Shown here: positions 35,449-43,995 of the stretch, in pieces
Position numbering within the stretch: the stretch's first letter is position 1
Layout of the letters: every line of letters starts with the position of its first letter
NCBI GenBank assembly: GCA_947586185.1
Contig: CANPXN010000002.1
Coordinates: forward strand, 105,583 to 169,582
DNA from: an uncultured Clostridia bacterium
GTDB taxonomy: Bacteria; Bacillota; Clostridia; Oscillospirales; Ruminococcaceae
Direction of reading: 5' to 3'
Length of the DNA: 64,000 nt
Notes under the pieces: model-generated
What the model was told of the DNA's origin: nothing
Database searches by the model: none
The model's input: only the letters and a program-made list of their open reading frames with translations
Position numbers and translations under genes: made by a program

Positions 35449-36096
35449 ATGGCTGAGCTGCCTATACAAGCTGAATATACCGGGTCAGTATGCGAATTAA
35501 AATCTATGGACAATACTCTTATTGCAACAGGTAAAATTTCTGAAATTACTTCCAAGTACATAAAGATATCCAATAAAAATAAAGAGCTTCAAGTTGTGGA
35601 TTTTGGAACTCTTATTAAAATCAATGTTTTCAATACAAAATTGGGATTTAAGGTAATTATTGGAAATGTATACACCTCAACAAAAAGCGAAATAAGCGTT
35701 GTCAGCATAGAAAGTCTTGTAAACAAGGAACGCCGCCATTTTTTCCGCGTTGATATGAATCTTGAGGCAAAGGCGATCTTCAAGAGGACTGCAAATGACA
35801 CTTATCCTACTGAGGAGGATATTATTGTAAAGGATATGAGCTTGAGCGGTATAAGGTTTACAAGTAAATATCCTTTTAAGCCCGGAACAGTGCTGGCAAT
35901 AGAGGTATGTCTTAAAAGGAAACTGATTTCTTCATTCCGCTGTCAGATCATAAGAAGAATATCTGAGGAAAGCGAAGAGATTGGCGAATATGGATGTGCT
36001 TTTATAAGGGATGAACAGTCCAGTGATGATGATTTGCTATGTTCATTCCTTTTTCAGAAACAGAGGGAATTTCTGAATACAAATAATAATTTGTGA
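35449..36096 (+). CDS. PilZ-domain c-di-GMP receptor, YcgR-like flagellar brake
   Basis: A 215-residue protein with an N-terminal YcgR-like beta domain (about 1-95) and a PilZ domain that keeps both c-di-GMP motifs: the RxxxR site in 'RRHFFRVD' and 'DMSLSGIRF' (D/NxSxxG). YcgR-type proteins slow or bias the motor when c-di-GMP is high. It is the last gene of the flagellar operon, 4 bases after flhX. No clear terminator follows. Confidence 0.88.
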   Translation: MAELPIQAEYTGSVCELKSMDNTLIATGKISEITSKYIKISNKNKELQVVDFGTLIKINVFNTKLGFKVIIGNVYTSTKSEISVVSIESLVNKERRHFFRVDMNLEAKAIFKRTANDTYPTEEDIIVKDMSLSGIRFTSKYPFKPGTVLAIEVCLKRKLISSFRCQIIRRISEESEEIGEYGCAFIRDEQSSDDDLLCSFLFQKQREFLNTNNNL

Positions 36097-36148
36097 TTTG
36101 TGCATACCTACCAAAAAATCAGTTAATTATTGTGTATTTTTTTGTGTT

Positions 36149-36174
36149 TAAAAAACTATGCAACTCACGATTAA
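36149..36174 (+). promoter_or_regulatory. Putative sigma-28 promoter of the flagellin gene
   Basis: TAAA, 14-base spacer, ACGATTAA, close to the sigma-28 consensus TAAA-N14/15-(C)CGATAA. It lies about 130 bases before the flagellin ATG; no convincing sigma-A pair is seen in this gap. Confidence 0.6.
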
Positions 36175-36254
36175 TATATTGTAAGTGAAAAGAAGTCAAA
36201 TTAATTTTCACAAGGGCCCTGTGGAAATTTATTTGAATTGCTTATCTCATAGAG

Positions 36255-36298
36255 GAACATGGATGTTCTAAATTTTAAATTATAATACATGGAGGTAT
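36255..36298 (+). promoter_or_regulatory. Two CsrA-binding-site-like hairpins in the flagellin leader
   Basis: Site 1: GAACA-TGGA-TGTTC (36255-36268), a hairpin with GGA in the loop, close to the CsrA consensus RUACARGGAUGU. Site 2: ATAC-ATGGAG-GTAT (36285-36298), a hairpin whose loop holds the GGAG of the Shine-Dalgarno itself. Paired upstream and SD-overlapping sites are the known arrangement in the Bacillus hag leader, where CsrA represses translation and FliW relieves it. A further CACA…TGTG hairpin lies upstream (about 36208). Confidence 0.65.
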
Positions 36299-36302
36299 CA
36301 TT

Positions 36303-37409
36303 ATGGGAATGGTAGTAAGAACTAATATGATGGCGATTAATGCCAACAACAATTTGACAAAGAACAACAGTAAGGTTTCAAGCTCAATTGAAAAGTTGTC
36401 ATCAGGTTTCAAGATCAATCGTGCAGCTGACGATGCTTCAGGTCTTGCAATTTCAGAAAAGATGAAAGCTCAGATCAAGGCTTTGGGTACTGCTGCAGAT
36501 AACTGTGAAGACGGTAACTCACTTATCCAGACAGCTGAAGGTTACATGACAGAAGTTCATGACATGCTTAACAGAATGGTTGAGCTTGCTGAAAGATCAG
36601 CTAATGGTATCAATGAAGACAGTGGTCTTACAGGTGCAGATGCTTATGGTGTTTCTACAGATGGTACAAACTTTGCTGGTGTAGACCGTGCAGCTATCCA
36701 GGCTGAAATGGATCAGCTTTGTGCTGAAATCGACAGAATCGCTCTTACAGCTAACTTCAACGGCAACAAGCTCTTCAATGGTAACCTTGATGGTTCATCA
36801 GGCGCACAGGTTGCTCTGGAAGACGGTTCAGGTCTTACAGGCGGAGCTAAGGCTCTTGCTCTCCAGATCGGTGAAACAAGTAACAGAGCTGATAAGCTTT
36901 CAATCAGCATTAAGAGAATGACAACTGACAACCTCTTTAAGGCTATGTCAGAGGTTGACTACTTTACAGCTGACGGTTCAGAGCTTAAGAAAAAACAGAG
37001 CCTCCTTATCGAAAACAGTAATATTGAAGCAGAGGGCGGTTCTAACGTAATCAATGTTGGTACTGCAACTACAAATGGTGTTGCAAGTGCTTGGGCAAGC
37101 GGTGTTACAATCAACGTTAGTGATCAGGCTATGGCTTCAAAGTCTGCTGAACTTATTCGTCAGGCTATTGATGAAGTTTCTATCCAGAGAGCTCAGCTCG
37201 GTGCTACACAGAATCGTCTTGATTACACAATCAACAACCTGAATACAACTGAAGAGAACATGAAGTCTGCTAACAGCAGAATCCGTGATACAAATATGGC
37301 TGAAGAGATGATGGCATATACCCAGAACAACGTGCTTACACAGGCTGCTCAGGCTATGCTGGCTCAGGCAAATACTCAGCCTCAGAACGTATTGCAGTTG
37401 TTGCAGTAA
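36303..37409 (+). CDS. Flagellin
   Basis: A 368-residue filament protein. The N-terminal D0/D1 ('SSIEKLSSGFKINRAADDASGLAISEKMK' in outline) and C-terminal D1/D0 ('RDTNMAEEMMAYTQNNVLTQAAQAMLAQANTQPQNVLQLLQ' in outline) are classical; the central variable region (about 170-260) is short. Secreted through the flagellar apparatus without signal peptide. The leader carries CsrA-like sites, the promoter looks like sigma-28, and the gene has its own terminator. Codon choice is notably uniform (many GCT, ACA, GTT), as expected for very high expression. Confidence 0.96.
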   Translation: MGMVVRTNMMAINANNNLTKNNSKVSSSIEKLSSGFKINRAADDASGLAISEKMKAQIKALGTAADNCEDGNSLIQTAEGYMTEVHDMLNRMVELAERSANGINEDSGLTGADAYGVSTDGTNFAGVDRAAIQAEMDQLCAEIDRIALTANFNGNKLFNGNLDGSSGAQVALEDGSGLTGGAKALALQIGETSNRADKLSISIKRMTTDNLFKAMSEVDYFTADGSELKKKQSLLIENSNIEAEGGSNVINVGTATTNGVASAWASGVTINVSDQAMASKSAELIRQAIDEVSIQRAQLGATQNRLDYTINNLNTTEENMKSANSRIRDTNMAEEMMAYTQNNVLTQAAQAMLAQANTQPQNVLQLLQ

Positions 37410-37440
37410 TTTTGATTTCTACATCATTTACTTAATACCA

Positions 37441-37475
37441 GTAATAACCGTCCTTATCTAAGGGCGGTTTATTAC
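37441..37475 (+). terminator. Terminator of the flagellin gene
   Basis: Stem CCGTCC / GGGCGG (one G-U) extended by GTAATAA / TTATTAC across one bulged T. The T-run is weak because the lower stem is A/T, but position after flagellin fits. Confidence 0.75.
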
Positions 37476-37542
37476 TATCACAAGATTTATAAATATTAAA
37501 GTATACATTAAATGCATATTTTAATACTTATACTATTCTTTC

Positions 37543-37606
37543 ATCAACATACAGACAAAGTCTGTAGTTGATTCCGCTGCATTGCGGTGGTGGCGGCGAA
37601 GCCACC
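37543..37606. repeat. Three consecutive palindromes between flagellin and the glycosyltransferase
   Basis: Palindrome 1: ATCAACATACAGAC-AAA-GTCTGTAGTTGAT (13 pairs, one extra base). Palindrome 2: CCGC-TGCATT-GCGG. Palindrome 3: GGTGGC-GGCGAA-GCCACC. They run head to tail without a T-run, so they are not simple terminators; they may be a REP/MITE-type element or an RNA structure in the glycosyltransferase leader. The 176-base gap 37476-37651 shows nothing else firm. Confidence 0.5.
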
Positions 37607-37651
37607 TAAAAAGCCGTTCAATACTAATTTTGTCAAAACTGGGAGAAGCTT

Positions 37652-39619
37652 ATGAAGTCTAATATAAAAAAACACAATTCAGATAGCAGTAAAATAATTC
37701 TGTCAATAGGTATGATCGTAAAAAATGAGGAAAAGCATCTTGAAAACTGTCTTTCAGCACTTAAAAAACTTATGGATCAAATATCGTGTGAGCTTATAAT
37801 TGTTGATACAGGTTCAACTGACCGCACTAAAGAGATCGCACTTAAATATACGGATAAGGTTTATGATTTTGAGTGGATCAACGATTTTGCTGCCGCAAGA
37901 AATTATGGGCTTGAAAGGGCTGTGGGCGAATGGTTTATGTTCCTTGACGCCGATGAGTATATTGATGAAGATGTCAGTGAGATGGTGACTTTTTTCAATA
38001 TGCCAGAGCTTTACAACAAATATAATTCAGCAAGCTATATTATCAGAAATTACTTTCATGAGCATTCCAAGGTGTGCACGGATTTTCTTGGCAGCCGTCT
38101 TGTACGATTATTGCCGGGAGTTAAATTCAGTGGCGCTATTCACGAATCACTGCCTCAATATTTTCCTCATGGCGTATTTTCAACCGTTTTTCATCATTAT
38201 GGATATCTTAACGATGACAAGAAAGTTGTTGAGGATAAAAGAGAGAGAAATAGGACTCCTATGCTTGAGGAATACGAAAAAGATCCGAAAAATCAGAGAA
38301 TACTTTCTTTGATGGTTGATGTCTATAGTGATGATGAACATACGGAAAGATTTTACAATGAATGGCTTGAGGTCGCAAGAAACGAGCCAAATCATCCTTA
38401 TAGAAATGCTTGCTATGCGGGTTTAAGTGGATTCTATGCAAATCGTGAAAGATATGACGAGGCGCTGGATATTGCAAATGAATTTTTTAACGTGGATGAT
38501 GCAAAAGAAAGTGTTACCGTTGTAGAAGTATATTATATAATGGCACGTGTATATATGAATCAGGATAAGTTTGAGGATGCATACAAATATTTTTTAAAAT
38601 ATTTTGATTCAATAGAAGATTATAAAAGTGGAAAGCTGGGAATGATGGATCTTCGCTGCAAGCCGGTAAACGGATTGCAGGAATATGAGTGCCAGGAACA
38701 GGTTATGAAAGCTGCAAGATGTCTTTTCAATATGGATAAATACAGTGAAGCTTTGGAAATGCTTGAAAGAGTTGATATAAAAGAAATAATTATTCCGAAT
38801 TTAAGGCTTTACCTTAATGTTATCCGTGATTTGGTGGGTAAAACCAAGGATTATGGAAAGCTTGCATCTTATTATGAAAAGATACTGGATTTGAATGACC
38901 CGGATAAGGAATCTCTGATATTGTATCTCATGGAGGAATATTATATTGATCATGAAAGTGAACGTCCTGAGTTTATAAAGTCTTTAGCAATGTCGAACGT
39001 GGACGGTGATTTTATAAAGCTTATGAAGATACTTGACAATCCTTATGATGTTAATATGATGGAAAAGCTTCAGGAGCTTACAGATACAGTAAGTATTTGG
39101 AGCGACGGATTCTCTGAGCTTACATATCTTGACATGAAATATGATGTTGATTTTTCTGTTCCTATAGAAAAGATGGGTTATGAGGAGATCCGTCAGCAAT
39201 TTCCGCTGATAGCGAAGGCTCATAAGGATTTTGCAGAGGTCGCTTTAAAATACTGCAAATATGAAAAGTTTACTGACAGCATCAAAAAGCTGTTCTGGAT
39301 GATATCAGCTCTTGAAACAGCCTCGCTGTCAAGTAAGGAGCTTCCAAATGACGAAAAGCTGGAGCTTTATAATAACTTTGTTGCAAGTCTTGCAGACTAT
39401 GTGAATAATATATATAATCCTGAGCTCTTAAATCCTGCGGATATTGAAGTTCTGCCTCCACTTCATAGGTTTGGCTATTATATGGGCGCAGGTCAGACAA
39501 TGCTTTCTTGCGGAGATTCAGTCGGATATATCCGTTCTCTTAAAGAAGCGCTTAAATACTGCGAGCCGATGAAGGATATTGTTGCACTGCTTCTCAAGGA
39601 GTTTGAGGAGAATTTCTGA
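37652..39619 (+). CDS. Family 2 glycosyltransferase with TPR-like C-terminal region; probable flagellin glycosyltransferase
   Basis: A 655-residue cytoplasmic protein. The N-terminal 230 residues are a GT2/GT-A fold: 'ILSIGMIVKNEEKHLENCL', 'IIVDTGSTDRTKEI', 'WINDFAAARNYG' and the metal-binding DxD in 'MFLDADEYID'. The rest is helical with TPR-like repeats ('RYDEALDIANEFF', 'KFEDAYKYFLKYF', 'KYSEALEMLERV'). Such GT2-TPR proteins next to flagellin genes O-glycosylate flagellin in some Clostridia; the target here is inferred from position. The sugar donor is unknown. Confidence 0.8.
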   Translation: MKSNIKKHNSDSSKIILSIGMIVKNEEKHLENCLSALKKLMDQISCELIIVDTGSTDRTKEIALKYTDKVYDFEWINDFAAARNYGLERAVGEWFMFLDADEYIDEDVSEMVTFFNMPELYNKYNSASYIIRNYFHEHSKVCTDFLGSRLVRLLPGVKFSGAIHESLPQYFPHGVFSTVFHHYGYLNDDKKVVEDKRERNRTPMLEEYEKDPKNQRILSLMVDVYSDDEHTERFYNEWLEVARNEPNHPYRNACYAGLSGFYANRERYDEALDIANEFFNVDDAKESVTVVEVYYIMARVYMNQDKFEDAYKYFLKYFDSIEDYKSGKLGMMDLRCKPVNGLQEYECQEQVMKAARCLFNMDKYSEALEMLERVDIKEIIIPNLRLYLNVIRDLVGKTKDYGKLASYYEKILDLNDPDKESLILYLMEEYYIDHESERPEFIKSLAMSNVDGDFIKLMKILDNPYDVNMMEKLQELTDTVSIWSDGFSELTYLDMKYDVDFSVPIEKMGYEEIRQQFPLIAKAHKDFAEVALKYCKYEKFTDSIKKLFWMISALETASLSSKELPNDEKLELYNNFVASLADYVNNIYNPELLNPADIEVLPPLHRFGYYMGAGQTMLSCGDSVGYIRSLKEALKYCEPMKDIVALLLKEFEENF

Positions 39620-39655
39620 TATAGCAAAATTATTTATTGGAAAGGGGTAGTGTTT

Positions 39656-40144
39656 ATGGGTAGAAAGATAGTTTTTGCATTATGTATTGGCGTTTTTATT
39701 TGGGGTGTCTATGGGATTCTTCATAGGTCTGTGCCTGTGGACAAATATATAGGGAGCGTTTATATAACAGATGAATCCGGTAAGCACGAACTTAAAGGGT
39801 ATGAGGCTATTAAAACTTCTGAAGGTGAAATTACAATAAGTGATTTACCGCCGCTTGATAAGCTTTCCGATGAGTTTTATGTTGTCAGCAGAAAAAGCGG
39901 AACTATGAATGAGGGTGAGTCAGGGTCAGGCTTATCCCTTTCATTTGAAAAGGATTATTACGGAGATGTAAAGTATACTCTTTATGACAGCAGTAATAAG
40001 GAAGTTTACAGCGATAGGACTGAACTTAAAATCCCCGGTGATAGGGCAGGAGACTATATTGTCCGGGCTGAGGTGACCTGGGGTAGGAAGGACAATAATA
40101 TTACGTTAATGTATTTCTTTAAGATATCATTTACAGATAAGTAA
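39656..40144 (+). CDS. Unknown membrane-anchored or secreted protein
   Basis: A 162-residue protein with an N-terminal hydrophobic segment ('MGRKIVFALCIGVFIWGVYGIL') that may be a signal peptide or anchor, followed by a polar domain with beta-sandwich-like pattern ('SLSFEKDYYGDVKYTLYDSSNKEVYSDRT' in pieces). AAAGGGG supports ATG 39656. It follows the glycosyltransferase by 36 bases and precedes a terminator, so the two may be co-transcribed. I do not recognise the family. Confidence 0.6.
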   Translation: MGRKIVFALCIGVFIWGVYGILHRSVPVDKYIGSVYITDESGKHELKGYEAIKTSEGEITISDLPPLDKLSDEFYVVSRKSGTMNEGESGSGLSLSFEKDYYGDVKYTLYDSSNKEVYSDRTELKIPGDRAGDYIVRAEVTWGRKDNNITLMYFFKISFTDK

Positions 40145-40177
40145 TGGAATATCTGAAACAGAATAGCATATAAACAG

Positions 40178-40217
40178 GACGGCACGGCTTTTAGAAGCTT
40201 GTGCCGTTTTGATTTTT
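40178..40217 (+). terminator. Terminator after the glycosyltransferase/unknown gene pair
   Basis: Stem ACGGCAC…GTGCCGT with an inner CTT/AAG continuation, followed by TTTTGATTTTT. Confidence 0.85.
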
Positions 40218-40281
40218 ATATTTAGATCAGGTATCTTCTGTATTTAACCTATTATTAAAATAAAAATGATCATAAATTGTA

Positions 40282-40310
40282 TTGAAAAATAATCGGATTT
40301 ATTGTATAAT
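40282..40310 (+). promoter_or_regulatory. Sigma-A promoter for hprK and following genes
   Basis: TTGAAA, 17-base spacer, TATAAT; about 115 bases before the hprK start. Confidence 0.75.
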
Positions 40311-40326
40311 TAATTAGGTACAATTC

Positions 40327-40373
40327 GGTAATGATATAAATTAGGCAAGACGCTGCGGCTAATTCACTTAGTG
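40327..40373 (+). promoter_or_regulatory. Folded 5' leader of hprK
   Basis: The 3' strand TTGCCTTACCG (about 40379-40389) pairs with AGGCAA and CGGTAA, which lie about 10 bases apart on the 5' side, giving a 12-bp bulged helix; inside is CTAA-TTCAC-TTAG. The element spans roughly 40327-40389. No known riboswitch class recognised. Confidence 0.35.
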
Positions 40374-40425
40374 CCCTTTGCCTTACCGTATAGCAATATA
40401 AACCGTATAAAACAGGAGGTTTGCA

Positions 40426-41385
40426 ATGGCAGATAAATTTAAAGTATCACTTAAAAAAATTATTGATGAATTTGCACTTGAATCTATATTTCTTCCGAAG
40501 CCGTCGGAAGAAATCTTTATTGAAGAAAACGACGTTAACCGTCCGGGACTTCAACTTATGGGATTTTATGAGTATTTCAATCCGGAAAGAATACAGATCA
40601 TAGGAAAAATGGAGTTTGCATATCTTTCGACAATTGATGAAAAAACGCGAGTTGAAAGACTGGAAAAGCTTTTTGCCCAAAGACTTCCGGCTCTTATAAT
40701 TACAAGGGAGCTGCCTTATTTTGCAGAAATGCTGGAGCTTGCAAAGCAGTATGAGGTTCCGCTTTTAAGGAGCAAAGAAAGTACTTCCAACTTTATGTCC
40801 GGACTTATTGCTTTTCTGAATCTTAACCTTGCACCGAGAATTACAAGACACGGCGTTTTGATAGAAATTTACGGCGAAGGTGTATTTATCACAGGTGAAA
40901 GCGGTGTAGGTAAGAGCGAAACAGCAATTGAGCTTGTAAAGAGAGGCCATCGTCTTGTTGCAGATGATGCAGTTGAGATAAGAAAGGTTTCAAATATAAG
41001 TCTTGTGGGAAGCTCTCCGGATAATATCCGTCACTTCCTGGAGCTCAGAGGTATTGGCATTATCAATGCCAGACGTCTTTTTGGTATGGGCGCTGTAAAG
41101 CTTACTGAAAAAATTGATCTTATAGTTGAAATGGAGCTTTGGAATCCTGAAAAGGTATATGACAGAATGGGTGTTGACAATCAGTATACGTCAATATTGG
41201 GAGTAAAGATCCCATCCCTTACCATACCGGTTAAGCCGGGACGTAACCTTGCGGTAATAATGGAGGTTGCGGCAATGAACAACAGGCAGAAGAAAATGGG
41301 ATATAACGCAGCACAGGAGCTGCTTGACAAGCTGGGTCTTGATATGGAAAGCAAGGATACTGTAAAAAATTATGAGCAGTTTTAA
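40426..41385 (+). CDS. hprK: HPr kinase/phosphorylase
   Basis: A 319-residue enzyme that phosphorylates and dephosphorylates HPr at Ser46 and so sets carbon catabolite control. Walker A 'ITGESGVGKSETAIELV' (about residue 155) and the HprK signature 'LELRGIGIINARRLFG' are present, as is 'VADDAVEI'. Normal length. AGGAGG before the ATG. First gene of a cluster running to dnaE. Confidence 0.95.
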   Translation: MADKFKVSLKKIIDEFALESIFLPKPSEEIFIEENDVNRPGLQLMGFYEYFNPERIQIIGKMEFAYLSTIDEKTRVERLEKLFAQRLPALIITRELPYFAEMLELAKQYEVPLLRSKESTSNFMSGLIAFLNLNLAPRITRHGVLIEIYGEGVFITGESGVGKSETAIELVKRGHRLVADDAVEIRKVSNISLVGSSPDNIRHFLELRGIGIINARRLFGMGAVKLTEKIDLIVEMELWNPEKVYDRMGVDNQYTSILGVKIPSLTIPVKPGRNLAVIMEVAAMNNRQKKMGYNAAQELLDKLGLDMESKDTVKNYEQF

Positions 41386-41403
41386 TTTTCCGGAGGTAAT
41401 CAT

Positions 41404-42132
41404 ATGTTAATAGAGGCGGATCTTCATTGCCATTCTTTAGCGTCAAGCCATGCTTACAGCACGGTAAATGAAATGGCAGCCGCAGCAGCAAATAAAGGAT
41501 TAAAAGGCTTTGCTCTTACTGACCATGCGCCTGAAATGTGGGATGCTCCGCATATATGGCATTTTCATAATCTTGTTATACTTCCGAGAAAAATAAGCGG
41601 CGCTGTGGTTTTCAGGGGTGCAGAGGCAAACGTAAATTCCTTTGAGGGAACACTGGATATGACAGAAAGCGACCTAAAGGCTCTTGAATGGGTTGTGGCT
41701 TCGTTTCATATACAGGTTATAAAGCCGGGAAGTCGTGAAGAAAATACAAGGGCATATATTAAGACTATAGAGAATAATAAATGGATAGACGCTATAGGAC
41801 ACTGTACAACTAACAGATATCCTGTGGACTTTGAACCGATTGTGAAAAAGTGTGCTGAGTACGGTAAATTCATTGAAATAAATGAAAGCTCGATCATCTA
41901 TAAAAAAGGTTCAAGGGAAAACAGCTATACTCTTTTGAAACTGTGTAAAAAATATGGAGCACAGGTGGTTGTAAATACCGACAGCCATTATTGTGATCTT
42001 ATCGGTGAAACTTCCAATGCGCAGCAGATAATAAGCGAGGTTGATTTTCCAAAGGAGCTTATTTTCAACTCTGACTTTGACAGAGTATGCGAGTATATTT
42101 CTAAAAGAAGAAATATAGATTTAAAAATATAA
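41404..42132 (+). CDS. PHP-domain phosphatase/phosphoesterase (YcdX-like)
   Basis: A 242-residue PHP-family metal-dependent hydrolase: 'EADLHCHSLASSHAYS' and 'ALTDHAPEM' supply metal-ligand histidines, with further ligands in 'GAEANV', 'DAIGHC' and 'VNTDSHY'. The overall pattern matches the YcdX-type stand-alone phosphatases. Substrate unknown. Follows hprK by 18 bases, a common neighbour in Clostridia. Confidence 0.85.
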   Translation: MLIEADLHCHSLASSHAYSTVNEMAAAAANKGLKGFALTDHAPEMWDAPHIWHFHNLVILPRKISGAVVFRGAEANVNSFEGTLDMTESDLKALEWVVASFHIQVIKPGSREENTRAYIKTIENNKWIDAIGHCTTNRYPVDFEPIVKKCAEYGKFIEINESSIIYKKGSRENSYTLLKLCKKYGAQVVVNTDSHYCDLIGETSNAQQIISEVDFPKELIFNSDFDRVCEYISKRRNIDLKI

Positions 42133-42151
42133 CGTAAAGGCAGGGGATTCA

Positions 42152-43063
42152 ATGCCGTATATATTTGAATTAAAAAATCTATGTGAAGAGCTTGGGTGCG
42201 GCTTTTTAACCGAAGAACCTTTAAGCATGCACACAACATTCAGGGTCGGCGGATGCTGTCGGGCGCTGATATATATAAACAGTACCGAAAGACTTGTAAA
42301 GCTGCTTTCTTTTATAAAAACAAATAATGTAAAATATTTTGTGCTTGGAAAAGGAAGTAACGTTATTGCATCCGATGACGGTTTTGACGGTGTTGTGTTA
42401 GTTTTTGGAGGCGATTTTGCGTCAATAAAGTCCGAAGAGAACAACGAGCTTGTGTGCAGCGCAGGGGTATCTCTCAAAGAGCTGTGTCTTTTTGCCCTTG
42501 AAAGAGAGCTTACAGGCTTGGAGTTTGCATACGGCATTCCGGGAACAGCCGGGGGAGCTTTGTTCATGAATGCGGGAGCATATGGCGGAGAAATGTCCGA
42601 TGTTGTATTAAGCGCAGAATATCTTGACGAAGACCTTAATCTCTGCCGTATTGACAAGGCTGGCATGAAGCTCTCATACCGCCATAGTATTTTTTCTGAA
42701 AACAGGAATTATATAATTACCGGTATTCGCTTAAAGCTTGAGCCGGGCAGCGGAGAAGAGATCAAAGCCCGTATGGATGAGCTTCTGCATAGGCGCAAGG
42801 ATAAGCAGCCTCTTAATTATCCCAGCGCAGGAAGTACGTTTAAGCGTCCGGAGGGAAGCTATGCTTCGCTTCTTATAGATCAGTGTGGATTAAAGGGAAT
42901 GAATGTTGGAGATGCAGAAGTTAGCTGTAAGCATAGCGGATTTATTATCAATAAGGGAAATGCAACATGCAGCGACATACTAAAACTTTCAGAAAAGGTC
43001 ATAGAAATTGTGAAGTCGAAAACCGGTTATGTGCTTGAGCTTGAACCGGAAATCCTTAAATAA
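42152..43063 (+). CDS. murB: UDP-N-acetylenolpyruvoylglucosamine reductase MurB
   Basis: A 303-residue FAD enzyme of peptidoglycan precursor synthesis. 'MHTTFRVGG' begins the FAD domain; 'YGIPGTAGGALFMNAGAYGGEM' (outline) is the key signature; 'NYPSAGSTFKRP' contains the catalytic serine; the conserved 'LELEPEI' closes the protein. Normal type I-like length. Confidence 0.95.
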   Translation: MPYIFELKNLCEELGCGFLTEEPLSMHTTFRVGGCCRALIYINSTERLVKLLSFIKTNNVKYFVLGKGSNVIASDDGFDGVVLVFGGDFASIKSEENNELVCSAGVSLKELCLFALERELTGLEFAYGIPGTAGGALFMNAGAYGGEMSDVVLSAEYLDEDLNLCRIDKAGMKLSYRHSIFSENRNYIITGIRLKLEPGSGEEIKARMDELLHRRKDKQPLNYPSAGSTFKRPEGSYASLLIDQCGLKGMNVGDAEVSCKHSGFIINKGNATCSDILKLSEKVIEIVKSKTGYVLELEPEILK

Positions 43064-43101
43064 AGGAGGATGAACGCTGAAACAGATGCGTTCAACGCTA
43101 T

Positions 43102-43977
43102 ATGGAATTTATTATTGTAACAGGTATGTCAGGCTCCGGAAAATCCTGTGCTATGAAGGTCCTTGAGGATATAGGATTTTACTGCATTGACAATATCCCT
43201 CCTCAGCTCCTTACTAAGTTTGCGGATATATGCACACACTCTAACGGACAGATTGAAAGAGTAGCAGTTGCAGTTGATATCCGCTCGGGAGATTTATTCA
43301 GTGAAGTTTTTGAGCGCTGGAACATGCTCAGAGAAAGTAGCCTTGATGTAAAGATACTCTATCTTGAAGCAAATGACGAAGTAATAATCAAGCGCTATAA
43401 GGAAACAAGGCGAAAACATCCTTTGGACGACAAATTCAACGGATGCCTCCATAAGGCGATCTCATTTGAGAGGGAGCAGCTCAGTTCTCTCAGAGAGGTT
43501 GCGGATTATTATATTGAGTCGTCATATCTTTCGGCTACTCAGCTTAAAGAAGAGATAAAATCGCTTTTCCTTGAAAAAAAGAGCGATTCAATGGTCATAA
43601 AGGTCATGTCCTTTGGCTTTAAGTATGGGGTTACAACGGAGGCGGACCTTGTGTTTGATGTTCGCTGTCTGCCTAATCCTTATTACATAAAGGAGCTTAG
43701 AGCTCAGACCGGATGTGACGCAAGCGTCAGGGACTATGTAATGAAGTTTGAGCAGTCAAAGGAGCTCTTTGCAAAGCTTAAAGACCTGCTGGATTTTCTT
43801 ATACCTCTTTATATAAACGAGGGCAAAAGTCAGCTTATTATATGCTTTGGCTGTACCGGCGGAAAGCATCGGTCAATTACATTTGCTGAAATCATAGCGG
43901 ACTATCTTATACAGAAAGGATATCGTGTAAAGAAAAGTCATCGTGATATAGGTAAGGACAAGGATTACTATTTATGA
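43102..43977 (+). CDS. rapZ: RNase adapter/nucleotide-binding protein RapZ (YvcJ)
   Basis: A 291-residue P-loop protein: Walker A 'VTGMSGSGKSCAM' at the start and the family C-terminal 'ICFGCTGGKHRSITFAE'. In Gram-positives (YvcJ) it binds GTP and has a less clear role than in E. coli. The usual neighbour yvcK is not between it and whiA. Confidence 0.94.
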   Translation: MEFIIVTGMSGSGKSCAMKVLEDIGFYCIDNIPPQLLTKFADICTHSNGQIERVAVAVDIRSGDLFSEVFERWNMLRESSLDVKILYLEANDEVIIKRYKETRRKHPLDDKFNGCLHKAISFEREQLSSLREVADYYIESSYLSATQLKEEIKSLFLEKKSDSMVIKVMSFGFKYGVTTEADLVFDVRCLPNPYYIKELRAQTGCDASVRDYVMKFEQSKELFAKLKDLLDFLIPLYINEGKSQLIICFGCTGGKHRSITFAEIIADYLIQKGYRVKKSHRDIGKDKDYYL

Positions 43978-43995
43978 TTCTGGAGGTGTCGTTAA

